64,000 bases of DNA from the NCBI GenBank assembly GCA_022828595.1, contig JAKGHH010000004.1, positions 57,562,422 to 57,626,421 on the forward strand, written 5' to 3'. Position numbers and translations under genes: made by a program. Below the pieces are notes generated by a model. That model searched no databases, was not told where the DNA came from, and saw only the letters and a program-made list of their open reading frames with translations. Source of the stretch: Nelumbo lutea (lineage: Eukaryota > Streptophyta > Magnoliopsida > Proteales > Nelumbonaceae). This document shows positions 1 through 10,165 of the stretch, piece after piece (the stretch's first letter is position 1; each line of letters starts with the position of its first letter).

Positions 1-992
1 GAGCATGGGCCAAGTACTTATGGCCCATGTACGCAGCACATCACACATCCATACATCACATGCAGGGATAAATTGATCCAATCAATTAATTATCTGTAAG
101 GCCCGTTGGAAGCCCATTAAAATTCCATAATATTAACCATTAATATTATCTAGGTATATGGGCTGAATTAGGGTTACCCAGTTCGGCCCATATAGCTTTA
201 TCCTTTAAAATGGGCTTTTGTAGTTTTAACTATTTAAAACTGGGCCTTTATAGGCTGGGCCGAATTAACCATTTAATTAAATATCAATCCTTAGGTCCAT
301 TAGTGGGAAATTAGGGCTGACTTTCAGCCTTGATTAAACCCTAGAATTGGTCCAAACAGTTTTGAACCAATCTTGGTTCGAATGGGTCTAGGGTTTGATT
401 TTTATTTAAATCTTAATTCAAGAAAATAATCTGAAATTAAATACTGATAAAAGGAAAAACAAGAATCAGTCAAACAGGGCTGTTCGCACAATCCTTCCTG
501 CAAAACAGAGGTTAGATCAAAGAACGCAGTTTCACAAACTGCAAATCGCAGATATCATTTCTCTCATCTGCGAAATCTCCTTCTATGCGAAATCTCCTTT
601 TCTGCGCCGCCAACTTCGCTCCAAAACAAAAATAAATAGAAATCCTATTTCTATTAATAATTATATCAGATCGAATACCTAAACAATGAGTCTAGAAAAT
701 AAAAAAAAATATTTACAGACCCAAAATAAGTCAAGAACTACAAAATGGCAGGTTCCCTACGCAAACCAAGAATTCGATCTCTTCTTGTACGAACAGCCCA
801 TAAATCAAGAAAATTATAAAGAACAATTCTAAATAATAATCAGATATATTTAAAATTAATTTCAGATTATTTGCCCATTTGTTTTGGGAACAAATTTCCC
901 AAAATTCAAATCTGCGCAAATTGGGTAGAACGCTTTCTCCCTAATTGCGCAAGTTCAGATCTGAAACAGAATGGTTCAAGATTTGAACCTGG
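1..992 (-). other. Ty1/copia 5' leader (Cop-1), cut by window edge
   Basis: This is untranslated leader between primer-binding site and gag, read on the minus strand. It matches the leader of Cop-2 (about 16762-17757, minus) and the reverse complement of the Cop-8 leader (56378-57892). The shared stretch around 1-140 recurs at 17551-17700 and, inverted, at 57000-57110. No reading frame of note is present. The gag that should follow lies outside the window. Confidence 0.8.
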
Positions 993-1004
993 GCTCTGAT
1001 ACCA
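993..1004 (-). other. Primer-binding site, initiator-Met tRNA (Cop-1)
   Basis: The minus strand reads TGGTATCAGAGC, the standard plant Ty1/copia primer site complementary to the 3' end of tRNA-iMet. One base separates it from the LTR end at 1006. It fixes the LTR boundary and the minus-strand orientation. Confidence 0.9.
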
Positions 1005-1005
1005 C

Positions 1006-2957
1006 TGAAAGGATGAGAGATCCATCACATGGACGCCCAAAGATTGCGGAATAAGGGGTGAATTTCAAAAATTTTTCCTCTCCCTTCAATTGGGAATCAC
1101 ATTCCCTATTTAGAAAATCATATTTTCAAGGATAAATCTTGAACCTTAAACTGAACCAGATCTGAACCAAAAGGAATGTGAGAGAAGAATACCAGATAAG
1201 GAGAAGTAATATCTCCCAACGATGGTGTTCACGCCCAAGGAAGGATCCAAAAACTGCTCCCACTGAAGATGGCGCAGTGCATGATGGAGCAGAATCAGCA
1301 GTGTTCTTCCCCAAGAACTCTGTCCTTCACAAGAATCAGTAGAATGGTACATGAGCACAGCTTCCTTTTCAATCCTTTCTCAAAGAACTGATGTCAAGAT
1401 CCAATCTTGACTTCTCCCACAACTGGAGATCGAACTGGCAAACAGGGCGACAAGAGCAGGGAGGCGGCAAGAGAGTATTCGCAGGCTACAGAATTCTCTC
1501 TTCTTGATTTTAGCACTAAAGAGGATCTGATGTGTTTCTTGTTGGTCTCTTTCAAGGTTGCCGCCCCCTCCTTCTTTTTGTTAACTTGAAAGATGAGCTC
1601 CTAATTCCATTAGGAGGTGCTTATCCAAATCATATTTGGATCAGCCTTCTCTTCTAGTGATAAGGATAAACCCTTATCTTATCTGCAGATTAGATTAACT
1701 TTATCCTACTCCCATTAGGAGGTTTCTAGATCTGAATCACATTCAGATCTGGACTCTCTGAGTGGATAGGATTAAGACCCTATCCTATCTGCTAATCCAT
1801 CTCAGAATTCGCCCCTTTAATTAACTAAATAAATAGCCCAGTTCGAAATGGGCTTTAGGCCCATCAAGCTTATGTGCTCACTTAACCTTCCTAACTGCTG
1901 CCCAGTTGGGCTTCCTTTTATGGCGTGGGACCCAAGCATTGATCTACACATCAACCACATGGGTTCGGCCCAACCTTTGTTACAAGGCCTAGTCGAATAC
2001 ACTGTTAAAGACAGTGAACCCCCTGAAACCAATCGAATGGGCTCTATGGGCCCAACACTTACCCTAAGTGGTCCCTGGGCCAAGCCACCTTGTAACACCC
2101 AGGGACTGTGGGCAGATGCAAGATTAGTCCATCAGGTATTATCCTTAATGGTCTTACACTTAACCTCTCAGCCCTTAATGATCATACACTGCCCGACAAG
2201 AGAGGACCTCTCCCTCGACTGCAAGGAACAGTGTTGCATTCTCCACTTATATGGATCCCAGGAATTAAAACCTTTTGCAAACATTTTAGAAAACATAATA
2301 TATATATTTTTATATCTCATATAAATTATACTTTGCAAAACAAATCTCAACGGTTGAAATCGGCTGCCGGCAGTCTTGGTTTCCAACAGTGAGAGCGCAT
2401 CCCCAATCATTACATTTGTCCGACAAAGGGGCTGATCCTGTCACTATGATCACCCTCTCAGATGAATTCTCGGATTGTCCCAACATACCCAGGTTTTAAC
2501 CCCCGCTAAGGATCTCACTGATTGGTACATCAAAGACAAACCGATCCGACACCTACTGCAGTATCATAATTGAGTCTACGGGTCGGGTGTAACTTTCCAG
2601 TTTTGCCCATCAATCTCCAAGGTCCAGGGCAATACTGGAAATCTGGTCCAGTTCAAAGATTCAATTAATCCCACACTGTATGTGCCTAGGGTCTCACCCC
2701 GGTAGTTGAGACAAGCCACCCCAACTGACTTGGTGGCACCACAGTGTCAGCCTTGTCAGGATAGGTCTCCCCAGACCGACCCACTGGCTGTGAACATTCT
2801 AAACTAACAAGAGTCTCAATAAGTGTCTAGTTTAAGGGTATTACACAAAAACATACCAAGGGAACATGAGTCAAATATGCACTTTTATTTATTTACAATA
2901 AACTCATAAAGTATATCAATTTTGATTGAAACTAAGGGCATACAAAACTGTCTAACA
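1006..2957 (-). repeat. Ty1/copia LTR, full length (Cop-1)
   Basis: About 1.95 kb, bounded on the minus strand by TGTTAGACAG at the 5' end (2957) and a CA-type end at 1006. Unusually it has a polypurine tract on its 5' side (2958-2971) and a primer site on its 3' side (993-1004), so it acts as 3' LTR for the pol fragment on its right and 5' LTR for the leader on its left. Its U3 part carries several short-spaced palindromes (1598-1616, 1623-1641, 1728-1750). The long antisense reading frames inside it recur in every LTR copy and are not taken as genes. Confidence 0.9.
1598..1750. promoter_or_regulatory. Palindrome cluster in copia LTR U3
   Basis: Three perfect inverted repeats each have a 3-nt spacer: CTCCTAAT-TCC-ATTAGGAG (1598-1616), ATCCAAAT-CAT-ATTTGGAT (1623-1641) and arms AGATCTGAAT/ATTCAGATCT around CAC (1728-1750). 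An imperfect fourth one of the TCCTA/TTAGGA type lies near 1703-1722, and GATAAG motifs lie between them. Equivalent palindromes occur in other copies, for example 38911-38933 and 38937-38957. An enhancer or transcription-factor binding role is inference. Confidence 0.5.
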
Positions 2958-2971
2958 GCTCCCACTTGCAC
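2958..2971 (-). other. Polypurine tract (Cop-1)
   Basis: The minus strand reads GTGCAAGTGGGAGC immediately 5' of the LTR start TGTTAGACAG. This is the plus-strand priming site expected there. The same tract sits beside the LTRs at 12893, 51832 and 52391. Confidence 0.8.
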
Positions 2972-4685
2972 TTAGGTCCAATCAGGTACTAGCCGGAGTC
3001 CCATGCTTTCCACATGTTTCTCAAACACTTTCTGTGATAGTGGCTTTGCCAATGGGTCTGCTACATTTTCCGCTGACGCTACCTTCTAAATCAGGACGTC
3101 CCCTCTACCAACAATCTCCCGCAGTATGTGGTAATTCCTCTCGATGTGCTTTGACTTTGAGTGGGCTCGTGGCTCCTTAGCCTGAGCAATGGCTCCATTG
3201 TTATCACACAACAATGGGATGGGTGATATGTCGAACGGAACTACTCCCAACTCATGAATGAACTTCTTCATCCATACGGCTTCGTTGGCAACCTCACTTG
3301 CGGCAATGTACTCGGCCTCGGTTGTGGAGTCTGCAGTGGACCCCTGTTTGCTGCTTTTCCAGCAAACAACACACGATCCTATCGTGAAAACATATCCAGA
3401 TGTAGACTTTCTATAATCTGGGTCTGACTAGAAATCGACATCTGTATACCCTTGGATCTTTAGTGAGCTACCGTCGAATACTAGACAAAACTCTTTTGTC
3501 CTTCGAAGGTATTTAAGTATGTTTTTCACAGCAGTCCAATGCTCCTGCCCTAGGTTGGCCTGAAATCTGCTTACGACACTCACTGCCTGAGCTATGTCAG
3601 GACGAGTGCACAGCATGGCATACATGATACTCCCCACGGCAGAGGCATAGGGAACGTCTTTCATGCCATCAATCTCCTCAGAAGTCTTGGGAGACATTTT
3701 CTTGGAGAGAGTGGATCCGTGCCTGAAAGGAACATTTCATTTCTTGGAGTTTTCCATGCTGTATCTTTTGACTATTTTGTCAATGTAGGCCAATTGGGAT
3801 AATCGTTGTATCCGCTTCGATCTATCTCTATAGAGTCGAAGACCCAGTATATAGGAGGCTTCTCCAAGATCTTTCATGGAGAATTGCTGTGATAGCCATA
3901 CTTTCACCGTAGTTAACATACCTACATCATTCCCAATGAGTAGAATGTCATCTACATACAGAACCAAGAAGGTAACCTTATCTCCACTGGACTTTCTGTA
4001 GACACAGGGTTCATCCGGATTCTGCTCGAAGTCAAACGATTTGACGGCAAAGCCAAAACGGATGTTCCAACTTCTATAAGCTTGCTTAAGTCCATAAATG
4101 GATCTATTAAGTTTACATACCATATTTTCCTGACCTGCAGCAATGATGCCTTGCGGCTGCTGCATATAGATATCTTCAGTAAGATCTCCATTCAGGAATG
4201 CATTTTTTACATCTATTTGCCAAATCTTATAATCATTGTATGCTGCTACAACTAGCAGGATCCTAATGGATTTAAGCATGGCCACAGGCGAAAAGGTTTC
4301 CTCATAATCGATGCCCTCTTTCTGAGTGTACCCTTTCGCCACCAGGCGAGCCTTGAATGTCTCTACCTTACCATCGGGGCCCTTCTTCCTCTTGTAAATC
4401 CATTTGCAACCGATTGCTTTTACCCCGGAGGGCGGATCTACTAGAGTCCAGACTCCATTGGTCTCCATTGAGTCCATCTCTGCTCTCATGGCCTCCACCC
4501 ACTTCTGGGAATCTATGTCCAACATAGCTTCCGTGTAAGTCACGGGATCCTCCTCACTAGTCAAGGTTTCCACTAGGTAACTATCCTGGTCATAACCGTA
4601 ACGGACTAGTGGCCTGGATACCCGAGTGGATCTTCTAGGTTGGTCACTACCTGGAACTTGTGGGACATCTGCAGGCATTTCCCAT
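2972..4685 (-). pseudogene. Copia pol 3' part: IN tail, reverse transcriptase, RNase H (Cop-1)
   Basis: Read on the minus strand. The 4678-3737 stretch holds the integrase C-terminal tail (PRRSTRVSRP), then reverse transcriptase with CKWIYKRK, the motif-A region DVKNAFLNGDL and the catalytic YVDDILLIGND. A stop at 3737-3739 (GGA to TGA relative to Cop-2) is followed in the same frame by the RT/RNase H connection (3697-3428), a TAG at 3428-3430, RNase H, and another TAG at 3086-3088 before the natural end PDWT-stop at 2972-2974. Both TAGs are CAG or CAA in sister copies. The 5' part of the gene (gag, protease, integrase core) is absent, because homology ends near 4685 in filler DNA. The product cannot be functional. 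Confidence 0.9.
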
Positions 4686-5048
4686 TCAGACTTAGTACAA
4701 ATGTTTTTTTTTTTGATAAATATGACTTAATACAAATAAGAAGACAATATTTTGGGAATTTTCCATATTATTTGATTATTGGGATTGTCACCATTCTACG
4801 TTTTTAATTTTTGACCTACTAATTGCATGACCCACTTGTGATTTTCCCATCTTCGAAGAATTAGAAAGAATGGCTGACAGAGAGTGGACATTAAGAGAGT
4901 TGGCTGCACCATATGATGGTTTCCTATCCCTTCACCATTTTTATCCATAGAATACCTATATTTTTCTGGTCAGCATGTTCATATTACAATATTATCATCC
5001 TTTGTTCATTATTTTTTTCAGTTTAGGAAAGAAAATGATAGAAGTTAA
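4686..5048. other. Filler DNA with short inverted relics
   Basis: No gene. The stretch 4826-4905 is a plus-strand copy of the Ty3 leader/gag start (it reads MADREWTLRELAAP), opposite to the neighbouring minus-strand elements. The stretch 4911-4934 matches the 3' end of the copia LTR in plus orientation (TTTCCTATCCCTTCA). The remaining AT-rich pieces (4686-4825, 4935-5048) match nothing I recognise in the window. Confidence 0.55.
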
Positions 5049-5236
5049 ATAGCCTTTTAGGTGAACGATCCTTCCTTTGCTTCGCCTCCTTCCTTAAACG
5101 ACGGGTGGTCCTCTCAAATTTGGGGTTGTATTGAAGTTCACCTCGTTGAGAAGCACGAGTCATAAACAATAAGATTAACAAAAGAAGGTAATAGCTATGA
5201 AATTAACGTTGCTCCCCTGCAACAGCGTCAAAATTT
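5049..5236 (-). other. Ty3 leader remnant with degenerate tRNA-Asp primer site
   Basis: Matches the leader of Gyp-1 (9970-10165) and Gyp-2 (22290-22475) on the minus strand. The primer site at 5212-5230 differs from the tRNA-Asp consensus at about three positions. It lies directly beside the LTR end at 5237, so that LTR has a leader on one side and a polypurine tract on the other. Confidence 0.7.
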
Positions 5237-6788
5237 TGACGGGTTTGTCGAATTCCTCAAAATTAGTACTAGTCCCACAATAAAATATTTGTAGTAAAAG
5301 TGGTAATAGGTCGAATGCCACAGGGAGCAAATCAGTAATCTCTTAGCCGAATGGATAAAGTAATTGTGTGGGAAAATTTAATAACTAAAATTAAATGAAT
5401 AACAAACTAAACAAACAAGAGAAAAATCAGTCTTACCAAATTCTGGTTCAAGGGTTCGGGTTGAATCGATTGGCCATCGATCATCAGTACAATTCAGCAT
5501 TCTTGCAATTCAAGCATTTAACCTTAGATTTACTAGGATAACCATAATAAACCTTGTGTTTTCCTAATTCAGTTGACCAAACCCAGCATTTGATCAACAC
5601 TTATCACCACTCAACTGGGTACGATAGTGTTTCATGTTAAACAATGATAGCATTAAGATTTATGAAAACAGTTAAACTAAAATAGCAATTATTGAGATAA
5701 CTGCAATTATTGAATTTTGTTCCATCGATTCTTTTAGGTTGAACCATGATAAAACGTTGGTCAAAGGCTGTCACGAACAATTGACCCAAAAAGATATCAA
5801 CCTAATTGCTACTTGTACCATTATTCGTGACAATTACGGATCACCGAAATCATGGATAGCAATAGGAAAATTAACAATAATTCAGTTTGTCAAACTAATT
5901 AACATCAACATCCAATAAAAATATGCACAAGAATCAATGAATACTTGAATTATAAAGCAAGAAAATAAAGTAACTACAGAACCTCACAATGACACGATCG
6001 AACCTCCCCACTTGAACCAGAAAAAGAAGCTTAGCTACTCATGATCTGCGCAATCTCCATGCTTTCTTGTCCATAGCCGAACTACCTTCTTGAGCTTCTT
6101 GGCCTCTTGATGATCTCTTGGATCTTGGAATGAATGAAGCTAGAGCTGGTTCTCCCCCCTCTTTATATAGCCAAAGGAAAGGGCTGTTTTCCAACTCCAT
6201 CTAGGAGATCATCTTATCTTTAGGGAGTCTTGATCTTATCTTCTTTGAACTAATCCTATCCTATCTCTTTTCTAATCCCCAACCTTCTTATCCTTATAGG
6301 ATTACATTCAAAATTTAGATCTAATAAGACTCTCTCCCTCTTGGGAGATTACATTCGAATTAGGACTCTAGACTCTTGTCTCTGAGTTGGGCTTATCTGC
6401 TACTTGGGCTGCTTCCAGGTTCTTCTGCGAGTTGGGCTTCAGCTGTTAAATGGGTCTGGCTGCGACGTAGCTCCGACTTCGGGCCCGGTTTCGTACTCGA
6501 TGTGGACCGAATCAGTCAAAACCTAAAACATAAAAGTTTTGGGCCTGTCGTTCTTCTTTCTAATGCTTCTTGAATTGCCCAATTCGGAGTCTGGAATTAT
6601 GAGTTAGGCCCAGATCACGAACTATCGCCGAAACTATGCAAAATCACCCGAATTGGCATGTTTCCTTCCAATTGCCTTCTTTATTGCCTTGAATCGAAAT
6701 ACAACAGTAATGAGTGCATTTAAGTGTTAAAATAATGAAAAAATATGAAAATTAGGGGACAAAAATAGGGTTCTTTTTCGTCTCATCA
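5237..6788 (-). repeat. Gyp-1 3' LTR
   Basis: 1,552 bp, beginning on the minus strand with TGATGAGACG at 6788 and ending CA at 5237. It aligns along its length with 10166-11701. The TATA box is at 6161-6170. It is flanked by a polypurine tract (right) and by a second leader with primer site (left). Confidence 0.9.
6161..6170 (-). promoter_or_regulatory. TATA box in Gyp-1 3' LTR
   Basis: The minus strand reads CTATATAAAG, a canonical TATA box. The corresponding motif in the 5' LTR lies near 11090-11100 and would drive element transcription. Confidence 0.6.
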
Positions 6789-6790
6789 AA

Positions 6791-6803
6791 TCCCCCCACA
6801 CTT
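6791..6803 (-). other. Polypurine tract (Gyp-1)
   Basis: The minus strand reads AAGTGTGGGGGGA two bases before the LTR start. TRG has the almost identical AAGTGTGGGGGTA at 49338-49350, and both are preceded by a GAGGAC-AGCAAA context. Confidence 0.8.
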
Positions 6804-7853
6804 AAACTTTGCTCGTCCTCGGGCAAGGCAAAAACTCAAGTAACACAAAAGAAACCAACTACTAATTTTCAATATTTCTTTTTCTCTACATGGGGCCTGG
6901 TTCATCACATGCTTTAGTTCAGACTTGGTAACCTTTCCCTTTTCATCTCTTTCTCCCATTTTTCTTGTCCAAGAGTGATCGCAAATCACCATTCCTCATG
7001 GTCCCAAGTTAAATCGATAGTCAAGGAGATAAGCCTTCCAGGGCTAAAACTCCTTGGACTGCATGGGTGCTCATTGCTTTTAACAAACCAATTCAGCCAG
7101 ATGCAATTACTTTCTTTTGAATCAAAACAATGTGTGCTTATTGCCATATGCTTGCCAACATCTCCACCACTTAGTGTGAATTCCTAGGATCTGAAGGTGA
7201 GAATGGAGTTGGGGTTCTAGGGTGAGTGCATTTTATGCTCCATCTCACCCTTGCCTTCTTTTCAAAATGTGAGTGCATTTTATGCTCCATCTCACACTTG
7301 CTTTCATTTCTAGATGTGAGTGCATTTTATGCTCCATCTCACATTAGTCACGGTTTTTTTTTTTTTTTTTTTTTTTGCACAAGAATCACAGGGTTTCACT
7401 ACTTGATCCATGAATTCATTGATCGTGGTCTCTATATGCCTAACACAGCAAGTTCTAGAATAATCAACCCATGTTTGATAGATAATTATGTGAAAATCAA
7501 TCAAACCCTTATGCATCTTGCCTATTGATCGATTAAAATCATGAGGTACCATATGCAGCCAAGAAAGATTCAGTTAGTCATGCTTGCATCCTATCTTATC
7601 TATTCAGCCTAAGCACATGATTCTTGATAAGTTGAAATCTTTCAAGGATATGCTTCCAGGGAGCAGAACTTTCAAGAAGGTAAGGTATCTCAAAGATCCA
7701 TCAGATTTCCCTAATCCCCCCACACTAAGTTATACATTGTCCCCAGTGTATGTGATTATGCATAAAGTAGAAGGATTTGGAGGTGCTTCCCTATTTGTCT
7801 TGTTGGGTTCCTGCTAAACACAAAAATCAAAACCAAACAAAATAACAAATTAA
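6804..7853 (-). other. Gyp-1 3' untranslated region
   Basis: About 1.05 kb with no gene between the pol tail and the polypurine tract. It holds three copies of a 27-bp hairpin repeat (7222-7248, 7269-7295, 7316-7342) followed by a 23-base T tract at 7354-7376, which is an A tract on the element's sense strand. Confidence 0.7.
7222..7342 (-). repeat. Three 27-bp hairpin repeats near the 3' end of Gyp-1
   Basis: Copies lie at 7222-7248, 7269-7295 and 7316-7342. On the element sense strand each has the arms GTGAG/CTCAC and GCAT/ATGC around a 3-nt AAA loop, with a 5-nt bulge ATGGA. The same three-copy array in the same sense occurs in TRG at 48810-48966. The spacers between copies differ, while the 27-bp core is identical. 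Confidence 0.85.
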
Positions 7854-7935
7854 CTAAACATAATGGGTTGCCTCCCAGAAGCGCAATTGTTTAACGTCGT
7901 TATGCTCGATGTTCTCCTTTGCTACTTTAACTCCA
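7854..7935 (-). pseudogene. C-terminal tail of Ty3 pol retained after internal deletion
   Basis: On the minus strand a short frame ends HNDVKQLRFWEATHYV-stop (stop at 7854-7856). I read this as the usual end of the integrase-containing polyprotein of this Ty3 group, from memory of the family and without alignment. It overlaps the end of the protease frame (stop at 7922-7924) in a different frame, so it is not translated as a fusion. Confidence 0.5.
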
Positions 7936-9925
7936 GTGGTTGCAGCTTTCGATGTGCTCCCCTTCCATCCATCATGGGTGGGTTCAAATTTGGAATAGGG
8001 GCCTTGGTATCCAATTGTGCACTCGATTCTAACTCTTCATTCATATCTTTTTCAAAAATTTCCTGCACAGTTGGATCAAAAGTGTCAACCGAATAGATCG
8101 AATGGTCTTCAATTGGGTACTCCATAGCTTCAAAAATATTAAATTTAACAGTCTCTCCATCACATTTGACGGAGAGAGTACCCTCATCCACATCTATTTT
8201 GGTCTTGGCCATTTTCATGAATGGCCTGCCTAATAGAAGTGGGGCTGAACCTTTGATCATGTCCTCCTCCATCTTCAAAATGTAAAAGTCAGATGGGAAA
8301 ATTAAATCGTTAACATGCACCATTACATTCTCAACAATCCCTTATGGGTAGGTGTTAGAACGATCAACTAATTGGATAACAGCTTTAACTTCTCTTAAAG
8401 GATCTAATCTCAAAGCATAGTAAATTGAGTATGGCATGACATTGATAAATGCACCTAAGTCTAGCATGGCATGCTCGATTCGCTTATTTCCAATCACACA
8501 AGGTAGGGTGAACATACCTGGATCAGCATGTTTTTCTGGTAAAGTCCTCTTGATCACGGCTGAAACGTTCTCTCCAACTCCTACCTTAATGGGGCTTTTG
8601 TTTGAGTCCTGTACCTCCTCTTCTTCTTGTCTTTTTTCTGCCTTCCTTGGTGAGGTGGGTTCTAGCTGCAGTTCCTTCCCGCTTCTCAGCACCATTGCAC
8701 TTACATTTTCCTTGGGGTTGACTACCGTTTCTGATGGTAGTTTCCCGAAGCTCTGCGCTTCCAACTTACTAATGGAAGTGGCAAGTTGGCTGATTTGGTT
8801 CCCCAAATTCTGAATGCTTGCTCTTGTTTCCTGTTGAAATTGCTGAGTATTAGTAGCTAGAGCCTTAACTATATCTTCTAATGACGTACTTGAATTCGGG
8901 GGTTGGCCTTCCACTGTAATGGGTGTTGAAAACTGGGGCTGTCGACTGAAAAAATGTGGCTGATATTGCTGCTGTCCTCCTGGGTTTCGGTAGCTAAGAT
9001 TTGGATGATCTCTCCACCCGGGATTCTAATAATTGGAGTAGGGATCATTCTTTCGTTGGGGCTGCCTTGGGAATCCTCCTACGACATTTACTTGCTGCAT
9101 CGATCCATCTTGTAATGATGGACATATGTCCGTAGGATGACCATGGATCGAACAGATACCACACACCCTTGCAGTTTGTAATTATCCTGCAGCTAGTTGC
9201 CTAACCAAAGCAATTATGTCAAAAATCTGATTTTCTAAATTTACATGGCTTACCTCATTTGCATGCCTAATGGGACCATCTGTCCTTGCACCGAACTGCT
9301 TTGAATTTTTGGCCATGTTGGAAATTAATTCCCTAGCCGCTTCGGGTGTCTTGTTCACTAGAGCTCCTCCATTGGCTGCATCGGCCATACTTCTATCCAT
9401 GGGCTGAAGCCCTTCATAGAAGTATTGGATTAACAATTGTTCAGGAATTTGGTGGTGGGGACAACTAGCAACAAGTTGCTTAAACCTTTCCCAATATTCA
9501 TATAATGTCTCACCACCAAACTGCCGATCTACACAAATTTCTTTTCTTATATTCGTAGCCCGGGACGCAGGAAAATATTTATCTAAAAATATCCTATTCA
9601 TTTCATCCCATGTGCGTATAGAACCGGGAGGGAGAATATACAACCAATCCTTTGCTTTATCTCTTAAAGTAAATGGAAAGGCTATGAGTTTTACCTGGTC
9701 CTCGGTCATACCGTGGGGTTTCATGCTTGAACAGACGACATGAAATTCCTTTAGATGTTTGTGAGAGTCCTCACCTGGGAAACCATGAAATAGAGGTAAT
9801 AATTGAATCAAACCAGATTTGAGTTCAAAGGCTACCTCAAGAGTGGGGTACGTGATGCATAAAGGTTGTTGGTTCATAATCGGTGCACCAACTCCCTTAA
9901 TGTCCTCTCTCTGTCAGCCATTCTT
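7922..9925 (-). pseudogene. Ty3 gag and aspartic protease (Gyp-1)
   Basis: Minus strand. Gag is readable from 9877 (MNQQPLCITYP) through a retrotransposon capsid domain (FPFTLRDKAKDWLY, WDEMNRIFLDKYF). A 1-base loss just upstream (about 9890-9895) cuts off the true start MADRERT. Gag stops at 9182-9184, where Gyp-2 has CAA. The zinc knuckle of pattern CX2CX4HX4C follows near 9130-9170. From 8914 there is a charged linker and then the retropepsin-like region with active site LDLGAFINVMP (Asp at 8459-8461). Another stop lies near 8339-8341, then the protease flap region LLLGRPFMKMAKTKIDVDEG (8323-7922). Gag packages RNA and the protease matures it. This copy is inactive. Confidence 0.85.
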
Positions 9926-10140
9926 TCTACTTCTTCGAAGATGGGAAAATAATAAGTGGATAGATCGATATCTGAGTTCACCCTTTTAGGTGAACGATCC
10001 CTCCTTTGCTTCGCCTCCTTCCTTAAACGACGGGTGGTCCTCTCAATTTTGGGGTTTTACTGAAAGTCACCTCATTGAGAAGCATGAGTCATAAACAAGA
10101 AGATTAACAAAAGAAGGTAATAGCTAAGAAATCAACGTTG
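9926..10140 (-). other. Gyp-1 leader
   Basis: Untranslated stretch between primer site and gag, matching the Gyp-2 leader (22232-22450) and the remnant at 5049-5236. Confidence 0.75.
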
Positions 10141-10159
10141 CTCCCCGGCAACGGTGCCA
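10141..10159 (-). other. Primer-binding site, tRNA-Asp (Gyp-1)
   Basis: The minus strand reads TGGCACCGTTGCCGGGGAG, one mismatch from the plant tRNA-Asp complement seen intact in Gyp-2 and TRG. Confidence 0.85.
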
Positions 10160-10165
10160 AAATTT

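Noticed and set aside
1848..2324. 158-residue frame on the plus strand
   Set aside because: It lies antisense inside a copia LTR, has no recognisable domain, and diverged relatives occur in all LTR copies. Listed only as a low-interest observation.
7310..7552. Frame with a poly-Lys stretch on the minus strand
   Set aside because: It runs through the homopolymer tract and hairpin array of the Gyp-1 3' region and has no family support.
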